DNA from: CAVSJA01 sp963728145 | Lineage (GTDB): Bacteria; Bacteroidota; Bacteroidia; Chitinophagales; Chitinophagaceae | DNA: 64,000 nucleotides | Assembly (NCBI GenBank): GCA_963728145.1 | Contig: CAVSJA010000006.1 | Span: 434,001-498,000 of the forward strand | Reading direction: 5' to 3' | Part shown: positions 9,128 to 16,970 of the stretch, in pieces | How positions within the stretch are numbered: the first letter of the stretch is position 1 | Layout: each line of letters opens with the position of its first letter | The notes under the pieces: model-generated | Database searches by the model: none | What the model was told of the DNA's origin: nothing | What the model saw: the letters and a program-made list of their open reading frames with translations, nothing else | Made by a program: the position numbers and the translations under genes

Positions 9128-10066
9128 CTAATCAAAAACTCTTATAGCTTTTGGAACTATCGAATACCTGATATTATTCGCCAATTCTACTTCTCCATCC
9201 GTCTCAACTGCGATCCAATCCTTTGCTGATATTTCCAATTCCTTCACAAATGCAGATTGCCTTTTTGAATAACCAGGTTTTATGAATTTACCTTTTGAAA
9301 GATCAACTAATGTTCTTATCAATTCCCATCGGCTCATATTTTCACAATAATTCAATCCCAATAATCCATCGTCTTTCTTAACTTCCTGGTCATAGCGAAA
9401 ACTTCCGGAAACAAATGGGATCTTTATCATGGCAAGATTGGAAAGATTCAATTCTTTCTCATTTTCCCCGTTGCGAATTTTTACCAGCTTATTTTGATAC
9501 GAAAAAATGGTCTTAACTGCAGTATAAATAATGGTACCACCTACCCATTTCGGCTTCATCCAACGGATCAGCACATCCCCTTTGTTAAAAAGTTGATTCG
9601 CATCGGCAGTTACTCCAATGCCAGAATTGACGATGAAGCATTTTTTTCTCCTCTTACCGTCTGGTGAATCAAATTCTACCATTCCAAGATCTGCAAATGA
9701 GGTATTGGCGGGATCAATTTTTACAGGAATTCCATTGATCTTTCTTTTTACTGGTTTTAAGAAATCATTGCTTGACCCCAGTCCGATCGCACCAATGGTA
9801 AAGTTGGAACAATTATTTGTGCCCTCAAGGTCAATCAATGTATTGATTAAGTGATGCACAGTACCGTCACCTCCAGCGGAAATAAAATGATCGACGCCCA
9901 GATCGATCAGCTTGCGCAGTAATTCAGGAGTAAAACCATATTCTTCCACTACCTGTTCACCTGATCTCTCTTCCAATTCAAACAAGACCTGGTCCTGTAT
10001 GCGTTTCCATTTCAATGCAGCCTTTCCGTTATTGGCTCCGGTATTTATGAGTAATGCGATTTTCAA
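9128..10066 (-). CDS. Diacylglycerol-kinase family lipid kinase
   Basis: Soluble lipid kinase of 312 residues, the normal length of YegS/DgkB-like enzymes. The N terminus MKIALLINTGANNGKA is followed by the nucleotide-binding GGDGT at residues 65-69 and later by IGLGSSNDFLKPV. A C-terminal beta-sandwich region carries VETDGEVELAN (canonical DGE). Such enzymes phosphorylate diacylglycerol, ceramide or related lipids with ATP at the inner membrane face. It is the last gene of a five-gene minus-strand operon, 12 bases after the tandem GNAT gene. The operon context suggests an amino- or sphingoid-type lipid substrate, but that is inference. Confidence 0.9.
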   Translation of the reverse strand: MKIALLINTGANNGKAALKWKRIQDQVLFELEERSGEQVVEEYGFTPELLRKLIDLGVDHFISAGGDGTVHHLINTLIDLEGTNNCSNFTIGAIGLGSSNDFLKPVKRKINGIPVKIDPANTSFADLGMVEFDSPDGKRRKKCFIVNSGIGVTADANQLFNKGDVLIRWMKPKWVGGTIIYTAVKTIFSYQNKLVKIRNGENEKELNLSNLAMIKIPFVSGSFRYDQEVKKDDGLLGLNYCENMSRWELIRTLVDLSKGKFIKPGYSKRQSAFVKELEISAKDWIAVETDGEVELANNIRYSIVPKAIRVFD

Positions 10067-10078
10067 ATCAGCTGGAGT

Positions 10079-11209
10079 TTATACCAATGCCATATCAAAA
10101 TAAGGCAGGCTGGTGTTTATATTGTCTAAAATCTTTTCGTCTTTTGCACCAATGAATAACTGCGTGGAGATTTTTTGATTCGTGAATGGTTTGACAGCTT
10201 TCAATAACGGATCTTCTTCCGGTGCCGCGAAGATCATCAGGTTGTATCGCTTAGCCAGCCATTCATTGTAAACAGTCCTCAATATTGCTTCCATAATCTC
10301 TGGATCCCGTCCTTCACTAAAGTAATCCGTAATGTAAACAGTAGAAAATGCAACGCCAGGCTTCGGCAATTTCGGACAGCCAGCTACCAGTGAAAGAAAG
10401 TCAGCCATAAGTCTCAATGGTATAAATCGACTTGAATACCTTTCAACCACATTTTTCTTCATCCCCATGGTAGACCAGGCACAACAAAACCCCTTTAAGG
10501 AGCCATTCTCTTCGGCGATATAATAATTATTGATGGAAAATTCAGGCCTTTCAATGAAATGCTTTTCGAAACTTTGACGACTTATTGGTAGTCCAAATAA
10601 TCTTTTTTTCATTTCTTCATCGAGAAGCATTACTATAAGATTAATGTCTTTTTCTGTTGCATGTCTCACTTTGTATCGAATAGATTCTTTCTTTCGAAAA
10701 TTAAGCAGGCAACTCATTACTGAATACCTACCGGCATAACGATACCGGGGCAGGAACTGATATTCCTGGTTATTCATATTCGCCTTTGCAAGGCTTTCAA
10801 CCGGATTATTGCCTTTTAATACCAGGGAGTAGATCAGGTTACTGGTGGAATACCATTCTTTAAAAACAAATGTTGAGGTTCTGGCAAATAGTCGCTTCTT
10901 TCGCAAAGAGGGATTAAGAAAAAAATTCGCAAGCTCAGTAACCGTTTCATCCTTGCCATTCACATATGCCTGGTAGTTACCTAAGGTGATTAACCCTTCC
11001 AGTTTTCCTTTTAGAAAGAAACCAAAGTAATCATAGTGGTCATATTGAAGATCTGAAAGCCTGAAGGCATCGGGTCCCAGCTCAGCATACATGGTCAGGT
11101 CGCGCGACATCATGGGACTATTGCGAATAATATCCAGGATCTCGTCGTTAAACTCATTTGAAATTCTCCTCACTGTTATATCATCATCCAATTTGAATTC
11201 TTCACTCAT
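10079..11209 (-). CDS. Tandem GNAT-like acyltransferase
   Basis: A 376 residue protein that looks like two GNAT folds in series (about residues 10-165 and 175-345). The second half opens with YKVRHATEKDINLIVMLLDEE, a classical GNAT N terminus. The acyl-CoA loop is not sharply conserved in either half, so activity is uncertain. Its start codon overlaps the stop of the upstream DUF3419 gene (TAATG), and the lipid kinase follows 12 bases later, so the three are translationally coupled. In a lipid operon an N-acyl or O-acyl transfer role is reasonable; N-acyltransferases of amino-acid lipids are GNAT-like. The donor and acceptor cannot be read from the sequence. Confidence 0.7.
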   Translation of the reverse strand: MSEEFKLDDDITVRRISNEFNDEILDIIRNSPMMSRDLTMYAELGPDAFRLSDLQYDHYDYFGFFLKGKLEGLITLGNYQAYVNGKDETVTELANFFLNPSLRKKRLFARTSTFVFKEWYSTSNLIYSLVLKGNNPVESLAKANMNNQEYQFLPRYRYAGRYSVMSCLLNFRKKESIRYKVRHATEKDINLIVMLLDEEMKKRLFGLPISRQSFEKHFIERPEFSINNYYIAEENGSLKGFCCAWSTMGMKKNVVERYSSRFIPLRLMADFLSLVAGCPKLPKPGVAFSTVYITDYFSEGRDPEIMEAILRTVYNEWLAKRYNLMIFAAPEEDPLLKAVKPFTNQKISTQLFIGAKDEKILDNINTSLPYFDMALV

Positions 11210-12273
11210 TAATAGCCACTTGAAAGATGAAATACCGAATACATCCCAGTTTTTTCCTTTTCTGAGAGATCGGCTACAAGATAACTATCTCTCCATTCCT
11301 TCACATGGTTAGGAAGGGGTTTGTTCTTTAGAAAACTTCTCACGAGGATATCCAACCGACCCTCCCTTATATAGTCCAATTGAAGAAGGCAGTCCTCGAG
11401 ATAGTATCTATCCACGAAACTCAATATGTCTGAAAGGGAAATTAATGAACGATCCGGAACTGTATGTTGCGCAAAAATATAATTGCGGATATCATTCTGT
11501 ACGAAATGAATTTTCAATTGCCTGTTCAGCAGTTTCCATTTAATAGTTTCAAGTATATCGGGTCGTAGTGAGGCAGGCAGTACTGCAGGCGTCATATCAT
11601 TCAGGTGTCCTTTAAAGATCAATTGAAACATGAATGACTCCATCTGCCTATCTTCTTCCATTGTTTTACGCAAGCTATTTCCGATTATCGACGGGTTGCT
11701 GTTTCTTCCGAGGAATGCTTTGTCACTGATCCCGGTAATCCGATACATAAGGCCCTGTGAAAATAACCAGGTGAGAAATTTCCAGCGTTTCTGATTCCAA
11801 TCCACCGGTTCAGTTTGATTGATTTTTTTGTTGAATGAAGAGCCAAGGAACCAGAGGGCTATTGGCCGCATTCGCGAAAGATAACGTTCAAAATTTCCAA
11901 CATTCAAAATTCCCTGGATGATATGATTAGCATGTGTATCCCAATAATTCAATCCTTTTTTGCTTAGCGTACCCTTCAGGTCATTGTACATTCTTATGCG
12001 CTCCGGGATCTTTTTATCCTTAGTATGACCAATAAAGAAAAGATACTCTTCAACAGAGAGGTTTTTTAATGCGGTAAGTTTTAATTCGATGAGGTAAAGC
12101 GCTTCTGCATTGTTATCTATAATATAGGCTTGTTCAAGTGTAGGGCTATCGAGCAAAGCGATCACCCGTTCACCACTTCCGCCGATAGAATAAAGATTAA
12201 CGCATTTTTTCTCAAAAGCAAGTTCTCTCTCAATGCAGTTATCTTCATTTACATGAGAATAATAAACCATCAA
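11209..12273 (-). CDS. DUF3419/BtaA-like SAM-dependent aminocarboxypropyl transferase
   Basis: A 354 residue protein with the BtaA-type pattern: YSHVNEDNCIERELAF at the start, a glycine-rich SAM loop YSIGGSGERVIALL at about residues 28-41, then AYIIDNNAEALYLIELKLTAL, equivalent to the acidic SAM ribose site followed by LxLKLxAL. BtaA moves the 3-amino-3-carboxypropyl group of SAM to diacylglycerol in betaine-lipid synthesis. No BtaB-type N-methyltransferase is nearby, so the product would be an unmethylated or different aminolipid. It starts 7 bases after the alpha-oxoamine synthase and overlaps the GNAT gene by one base. Confidence 0.8.
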   Translation of the reverse strand: MMVYYSHVNEDNCIERELAFEKKCVNLYSIGGSGERVIALLDSPTLEQAYIIDNNAEALYLIELKLTALKNLSVEEYLFFIGHTKDKKIPERIRMYNDLKGTLSKKGLNYWDTHANHIIQGILNVGNFERYLSRMRPIALWFLGSSFNKKINQTEPVDWNQKRWKFLTWLFSQGLMYRITGISDKAFLGRNSNPSIIGNSLRKTMEEDRQMESFMFQLIFKGHLNDMTPAVLPASLRPDILETIKWKLLNRQLKIHFVQNDIRNYIFAQHTVPDRSLISLSDILSFVDRYYLEDCLLQLDYIREGRLDILVRSFLKNKPLPNHVKEWRDSYLVADLSEKEKTGMYSVFHLSSGY

Positions 12274-12280
12274 CCGTTGA

Positions 12281-13573
12281 TTAGGCGCGGCAAGCGCCGG
12301 ATTTATAAAGTTCTTTCAGGCAATGCAATAAATAATCAATTTCATTTCGCTGATGGGTACACATCAAACTGATGCGGAATCGTTGTTCATGCAAAGGAAC
12401 CGCCGGGTATTCAACAGCGTTCAGGAAAATTCCTCTCTGATCCAGCCAGGCAGCGGCTTTCCTTACCTGCATGTCTTCGGGAACTCTTATCGCGATGATC
12501 CCTGCTTCAGGTTTCGTTGTTAATTGGATTTCCGGTGAATCTTTTAATTGATCAACAAGGTAATTGACGTTATCCTGCAATTGGGTCCTTCTCTCGGGTT
12601 CATCGGCGATAATATCCAATCCAGCCAGCACTGAAGCTACAACTGTGGGTGGGATCGAAGCAGAAAACATATAGGGTCTCGAAAAGTAGCGGAGGTATTG
12701 AATTATATCGCGTGAAGCTGCAACAAAACCTCCCGTAACAGCAAACGCTTTACTGAAGGTTCCCATCACGATATCTATCGATTCACATACGCCATATCTT
12801 TCTGATGTGCCTGAACCGTATTTACCCAGGACGCCTGTTCCATGTGCATCATCAACTACAAGCAACGCAGAATATTCTCTTTTTAATTCAACCAGGTTAT
12901 CTAAAGGAGCCGTATCGCCATCCATTGAATAAACTCCTTCAACTGCAATAAAAATATCCGCAAATTTTTCCTTTTGCGCATGTACGAGCGACTTCTTCAA
13001 TCCCTCGATGTCATTGTGAGCAAATGCACGGTGAGAGCAACTGGTCATCCTTAAGCCATCGATAAGTGATGCATGGCTGAATTTATCATACAACAATAAA
13101 TCCTTTTTATCCATGATGGCAGCGATCAATCCTGCGTTTGCACCATACCCGCTGGAATAGACCATCGCGGCTTCCTGCTTTTTCAAACTGGCGAGTCTTT
13201 CTTCAAGTTGCCGATGCAATTGCGTATATCCATTAAGAATTGGTGGTCCGCCAATGCCTGTACCAAATTTTTTCATCGCAGAAATAACGGCTTCTTCAAT
13301 CATTGGGTGGGAAGCCAGTCCGAGGTAATTGTTCGAACCAAACATCAACATCTGCTTTACTTCATTTTCACCCGTTCTTACCGATACTATATTCTCAGCT
13401 TTTGAAAGAATTTCCCGCATATAGATCCGATGATCTTTTCCAACCTGTCCATCAAGCCAGGAACTGATCTCTGCTGTTCTTTCCCGAAAGCCCAGGTGAC
13501 GATATTCTGAAGCAATGCTTTTCAGGTTCAGGTTTTCACCACCATTGTATTCAATATGCGATCCTTCGTTCAT
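12281..13573 (-). CDS. Alpha-oxoamine synthase (serine palmitoyltransferase/KBL-like)
   Basis: PLP enzyme of the alpha-oxoamine synthase group, which condenses an amino acid with an acyl thioester and releases CO2. It has 430 residues. Visible are FGSNNYLGLASHP (78-90), H168 in KFSHAS stacking over PLP, D241-D-A-H244 in VVDDAHGTGVLG, and the Schiff-base lysine K275 in GTFSKAFAVTGG. It resembles Spt and cysteate acyltransferase more than BioF in having a long N-terminal extension, but substrate choice cannot be read. Its ATG overlaps the upstream ThiL-like stop (ATGA). Together with BtaA-like, GNAT and lipid-kinase genes this points to an amino-lipid pathway. Confidence 0.88.
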   Translation of the reverse strand: MNEGSHIEYNGGENLNLKSIASEYRHLGFRERTAEISSWLDGQVGKDHRIYMREILSKAENIVSVRTGENEVKQMLMFGSNNYLGLASHPMIEEAVISAMKKFGTGIGGPPILNGYTQLHRQLEERLASLKKQEAAMVYSSGYGANAGLIAAIMDKKDLLLYDKFSHASLIDGLRMTSCSHRAFAHNDIEGLKKSLVHAQKEKFADIFIAVEGVYSMDGDTAPLDNLVELKREYSALLVVDDAHGTGVLGKYGSGTSERYGVCESIDIVMGTFSKAFAVTGGFVAASRDIIQYLRYFSRPYMFSASIPPTVVASVLAGLDIIADEPERRTQLQDNVNYLVDQLKDSPEIQLTTKPEAGIIAIRVPEDMQVRKAAAWLDQRGIFLNAVEYPAVPLHEQRFRISLMCTHQRNEIDYLLHCLKELYKSGACRA

Positions 13574-14592
13574 AAGTGTAATTGTTGGTGGTAAGCGAGC
13601 AGTTCATGGATATAGGTCTTGATATCTCCTTTACAAACCGAAAAGGAATTGCGCAAGAGAGCGGTATCTATTTGTCGTTCTTTCCCTTCAATGGATAACG
13701 TGATTTCTGAGTTTTCTGCAACAGAGCCGAGCAATAAAGGTTGCCATCCGATCATCGAAGCATCGACCTCAAGGCTGTTCCTGTCAGCGGGATTTATAGT
13801 AAATAATAATTCAAATTCACCATGCGGTCCGTTCAACAATAACCAGGCAGGTATATTTAATTGCCGCGCAACACGGGCTGAATCCTCGTCAATGATCTTA
13901 TTCAAACCCTGGTCTACAGTAAAACCAACATTGTTCAGACGCATCAATTGATCTAATCCATACAACAGACCATCACTCGTATCAATACAACAATGCGCAT
14001 ATTTCCGAATCACATTGCTTTCAGCCAGGCGAATGGCAGGTTTATATTGAAAGTTCTTGCCAGCGAATTTTGAAAGTCCCAATGCGCCGCCTTTCCCTAG
14101 CGGGCCGGTGACATAAACAAGATCTCCAACCGAAGCGCCAGTCCTGAATATTGGTTTGTTATCCTGTATGACACCGATTGCGGTTGCGCCCATCGCGGTA
14201 TGTGCAGCATGATTCGTATCACCACCTAAAACATAAGTACCCGCTTCTTCACAGGCATCATTGATCCCGGTTTGCAATCGTTCAAGATATTCATCAGTGG
14301 AATCTTCGGGAAAGGTTTGATTCAATAGTATTCCGATAGGTTTAGCGCCAACTGCAGCAAGATCGCTGATATTGACGAGTACGGTCATATAACCCTGGAG
14401 CCAGGGATCGGAGTACAAACCATATTCAATTTCTTCAACAATTGTATCAGTTGTTATAGCAAAAAGAAAATCGCTTCCGGGTAGTTTTAGAATTTCTGCA
14501 TCACTTTGGTGAGGAAGATTTAATTGATGCGGAGCCCGACGGAAATGGCGTATCAACCTATTCAGGGAAATATTTTCCAGGATAGAATCCAT
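13570..14592 (-). CDS. ThiL-like (AIR-synthase family) kinase, divergent
   Basis: A 340 residue member of the PurM/ThiL ATP-dependent superfamily. Shared motifs are VNISDLAAVGAKP (canonical ThiL NISDIAAMGA.P), YVLGGDTN, VTGPLGKGG and CIDTSDGLLYG. The usual N-terminal metal and ATP motif GDDAAV is replaced by QSDAEILKL, so this is probably not the housekeeping thiamine monophosphate kinase. It leads the five-gene minus-strand operon and is coupled to the alpha-oxoamine synthase by a 4 base overlap. A kinase acting on a lipid precursor is possible; true ThiL remains an alternative. No strict TAnnTTTG box precedes it; TAGATTTA about 40 bases upstream is a 7 of 8 match. Confidence 0.75.
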   Translation of the reverse strand: MDSILENISLNRLIRHFRRAPHQLNLPHQSDAEILKLPGSDFLFAITTDTIVEEIEYGLYSDPWLQGYMTVLVNISDLAAVGAKPIGILLNQTFPEDSTDEYLERLQTGINDACEEAGTYVLGGDTNHAAHTAMGATAIGVIQDNKPIFRTGASVGDLVYVTGPLGKGGALGLSKFAGKNFQYKPAIRLAESNVIRKYAHCCIDTSDGLLYGLDQLMRLNNVGFTVDQGLNKIIDEDSARVARQLNIPAWLLLNGPHGEFELLFTINPADRNSLEVDASMIGWQPLLLGSVAENSEITLSIEGKERQIDTALLRNSFSVCKGDIKTYIHELLAYHQQLHL

Positions 14593-14688
14593 ATTGGGAC
14601 TTGCTCGGGGTTTATTTACAATCGCGCCTTAGTAAATCTAATTTAATTATATTTAAGAGAAGAATAAAAAATCTCTAAAACCCGAACC

Positions 14689-15687
14689 ATGTTGACTCAG
14701 AAATCTAATAAGGATTTCATAAGCGATCTCTACGACCGCGCAGATGAATGGTTAAAGGAACAAGGACCTTATGGCAATATTGTGATTTGGTTCAAGAGCT
14801 TTTTCTTACTCCTCATCTATTCAATTGCAGTTGCGTGGTTTTGTTTTTATAGCAGGAATGTGCAGGAATTTCTTTTAAGTGCAGTTGTTCTTGGATTTAG
14901 CCAGGTGTTAATCCCGGTAAATATTGCGCACGATGCAATTCATGGAGCTTTTTCAAGGAACCGGTACTTAAATAAGCTTGCCTTATCAACGCTGTATCTT
15001 TCCGGAACCAATGCGTTTATGTACAAGCGGAAACATCTCGAAGCACATGAAGAAAAAGAGAATGGAAGTAAGAGGAAGGCGATAGAAGTTCAGGGATTGT
15101 TATTAAAGGAAAGCAAAGGAAACAACCTGCCGGCGATATTTTATCTTTTTTATTCTCAATACATGATCCTGGTAAGAGATTTCCAATTATTTTTTTCAGA
15201 GAGGAAAACGATTCCCGGAATTGAATTTATAAAACTATTTGTCGGGAAACTGGTTTACGCATTCGTATTCCTGGTGCTGCCTTTTATAATGCTTGATCTA
15301 AGCATCTGGCAAATCATCTCCGGTATTCTATTGATGTATTTAATCGTAACCATTTCGCTTGTCATTATTCTTCTGATGCCAACAGAAAAAATGGAAAATA
15401 CCAGAGTGATGGAATCAACCGATCTAAACAACCGATGGGCGATTGAGATCCTCGAACACAATGTTGATTTTTCGCCCGGCAGTAATTTCCTCAACCTGCT
15501 TGCTGGTGGAGCACATTTGAATGTGGTGCATTATTTATTTCCGGGAGTGAACCATGTCCATTATCCTCGCCTCGCCAAACTGATCGAAGAAACGGCAACC
15601 AATCATGGACTGGTTTACCGCAAGCAATCGGTCAGGGACATATTCGGAATTCATTTTAATTATCTGCGGGAGATTCAAAAAGGTTAG
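14689..15687 (+). CDS. Fatty-acid-desaturase-like membrane protein with altered His boxes
   Basis: A 332 residue membrane protein with hydrophobic segments near 36-52, 58-80, 185-203 and 207-230. It keeps the desaturase layout: box 1 H81-DAI-H85, box 2 H116-LEA-H120-E, box 3 N278-VV-H281-Y-LFPGVNHVHYP. In canonical acyl desaturases boxes 2 and 3 end in HH and box 3 begins with Q or H, so two iron ligands are changed here (HE and HY). The fold is clearly desaturase-like, but diiron chemistry may be altered or lost. It is divergent from the lipid operon (97 bases between start codons) and may belong to the same function. Confidence 0.8.
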   Translation: MLTQKSNKDFISDLYDRADEWLKEQGPYGNIVIWFKSFFLLLIYSIAVAWFCFYSRNVQEFLLSAVVLGFSQVLIPVNIAHDAIHGAFSRNRYLNKLALSTLYLSGTNAFMYKRKHLEAHEEKENGSKRKAIEVQGLLLKESKGNNLPAIFYLFYSQYMILVRDFQLFFSERKTIPGIEFIKLFVGKLVYAFVFLVLPFIMLDLSIWQIISGILLMYLIVTISLVIILLMPTEKMENTRVMESTDLNNRWAIEILEHNVDFSPGSNFLNLLAGGAHLNVVHYLFPGVNHVHYPRLAKLIEETATNHGLVYRKQSVRDIFGIHFNYLREIQKG

Positions 15688-15880
15688 ATGGTTTGATAGT
15701 TAGATGGCCTGACTGTTTGATGGTTTGATTGTTGGGCCTATTAACTCAAGAAGCCCAATTATGAGATGTTCAATGGCTCGATCGCTATGCTGATAGTTAT
15801 TGGGAGATTGGCCTCAGAATTTCGGCGTCTGACAAATCATAAACCCAACAATCAAACCATTCAACAATCAAACCATCTAC
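15685..15880. repeat. GATGGTTTGAT-family inverted repeat between convergent genes
   Basis: The left arm (15685-15736) is built of GATGGTTTGAT words and ends GATTGTTGGG. The right arm (15844-15877) is its imperfect reverse complement CCCAACAATC...AAACCATC. It spans the gap between the convergent desaturase-like and GNAT genes and could terminate both. The same family recurs at 38034-38116. Confidence 0.75.
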
Positions 15881-16302
15881 AATTCCTTCTCCATCTCAAT
15901 GTGCGGAATGGTAATCTCTACAAACTCATTACTACTGACTTTATAGCCTAGCTTTTCGAAGAATGTGATTACGGTTTTGCGGGCATGCATGGTTATCTTT
16001 TTATATCCCCGGTCACGGGCGATATTTTCAGCGAATTGCAGCAGGGCCCGGCCAATTCCCTTTCCCTGGAGGTTGTTCATTACAGCCATTTGTCGCAACC
16101 GCATTTCCCCATCCTGTTTGATAAGCATACAACAACCGAGCATCTTGTCTTCCTCAAAGGCGCCGATCAATATGTAACTTTTTTCCAATTCGAGCTCCTC
16201 AGGGGAAAAACTAAGTCCCAGGGGCTTACGAAGTATATCTGTTCGCAGTTGTACCATTTGACGGTACTCCTTTGACCCGTGATCAATAATTTTTAAAGCC
16301 AT
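15877..16302 (-). CDS. GNAT family N-acetyltransferase
   Basis: A 141 residue single GNAT domain from the ATG at 16302 (MALKIIDHGSKEYRQM). The acetyl-CoA loop is in MAVMNNLQGKGIGRALLQ (Q-x-x-G-x-G), followed by ARDRGYKKITMHAR and FFEKLGYK, as in ElaA/PhnO-like enzymes. Its stop codon overlaps the right arm of the convergent inverted repeat. A longer upstream frame only translates 9 bp repeats (STLSTLST) and is rejected. The substrate is unknown. Confidence 0.88.
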   Translation of the reverse strand: MALKIIDHGSKEYRQMVQLRTDILRKPLGLSFSPEELELEKSYILIGAFEEDKMLGCCMLIKQDGEMRLRQMAVMNNLQGKGIGRALLQFAENIARDRGYKKITMHARKTVITFFEKLGYKVSSNEFVEITIPHIEMEKEL

Positions 16303-16380
16303 GTAGATTGATGGATGAATTGTGCCGTGAATTGCCCCTTGCTGCAATATAAGGAATTCGGGTTTAATGTTGCTTGGGCT

Positions 16381-16557
16381 GGTTGATAGGGTTGATAGGG
16401 TTGACAGGGTTGAGGGGGTTGACAAGGTTGACTTATTAACGAGCTTGACACATAAAGTCTTTTTTAAGAAAAAGGAATTTCACTTATCAACCTTATCTTC
16501 CCTATCAACCTTGTCAACCCTGTCAACCCTGTCAACCTTGTCAACCCTATCAACCCA
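16381..16557. repeat. GGTTGAYAR word repeats in inverted orientation
   Basis: About six copies of a 9 bp word (GGTTGATAG, GGTTGACAA) at 16381-16432 face about eight reverse-complement copies (TCAACCTTG, TCAACCCTG) at 16486-16557, with a 53 base spacer. This can fold into a long imperfect stem. It lies between divergent genes, upstream of acpP, so it is not a simple terminator. Both strands translate into meaningless three-residue repeats. Confidence 0.85.
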
Positions 16558-16582
16558 ACCCAACCAACGCAAAATCCCCCAT

Positions 16583-16614
16583 TTGTTCAAATAAATCCAA
16601 AACCCATATTTTTG
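16583..16614 (+). promoter_or_regulatory. Two-part Bacteroidota promoter of acpP
   Basis: TTG at 16583-16585, a 21 base spacer and TATTTTTG at 16607-16614 match the TTG-N17-23-TAnnTTTG consensus. The acpP ATG lies 24 bases further on. It is the best complete promoter in the window. Confidence 0.75.
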
Positions 16615-16638
16615 CAGCCGTAACTAAACTTTACCAAA

Positions 16639-16875
16639 ATGTCAGACATAGCAACAAGAGTTAAAAAGATCATAGTTGACAAATTAGGCGTTGAAGAGGC
16701 AGAAGTTACCAACGAGGCTTCTTTTACCAATGATTTAGGCGCGGATTCGCTGGACACAGTGGAGCTGATCATGGAATTTGAAAAGGAGTTCAATATCTCT
16801 ATTCCTGATGAACAAGCCGAGACCATTACCACAGTAGGACAGGCTATTGCATACTTAGAAGAGCATGCTAAGTAA
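16639..16875 (+). CDS. acpP: Acyl carrier protein
   Basis: A 78 residue acidic four-helix protein that carries growing acyl chains on a phosphopantetheine arm. The attachment site is S37 in DLGADSLDTVELIM. Length and charge are as usual. It is followed by fabF, the standard Bacteroidota order acpP-fabF-rnc, with a hairpin in the gap that could let acpP be made in excess of fabF. Confidence 0.98.
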   Translation: MSDIATRVKKIIVDKLGVEEAEVTNEASFTNDLGADSLDTVELIMEFEKEFNISIPDEQAETITTVGQAIAYLEEHAK

Positions 16876-16904
16876 TCTGGACTACGGGTTCAGGCAATAA
16901 ATTC

Positions 16905-16941
16905 AATCCGCCTTTTGGTAGCGTGGCTCCAAAGGCGGATT
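16905..16941 (+). promoter_or_regulatory. Hairpin between acpP and fabF
   Basis: AATCCGCCTTTTGG (16905-16918) pairs with CCAAAGGCGGATT (16929-16941) with a single bulged base and a 10 base loop. No T run follows, so it may act as a processing site or 3' stabiliser of the acpP message rather than a full terminator. Confidence 0.6.
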
Positions 16942-16970
16942 TGTCACTTTTAAATATCCGGGTATCCGTT

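Noticed and set aside
16367..16594. ORF rich in LSTLST and VDRVD repeats
   Set aside because: Pure translation of the 9 bp word repeat on either strand.
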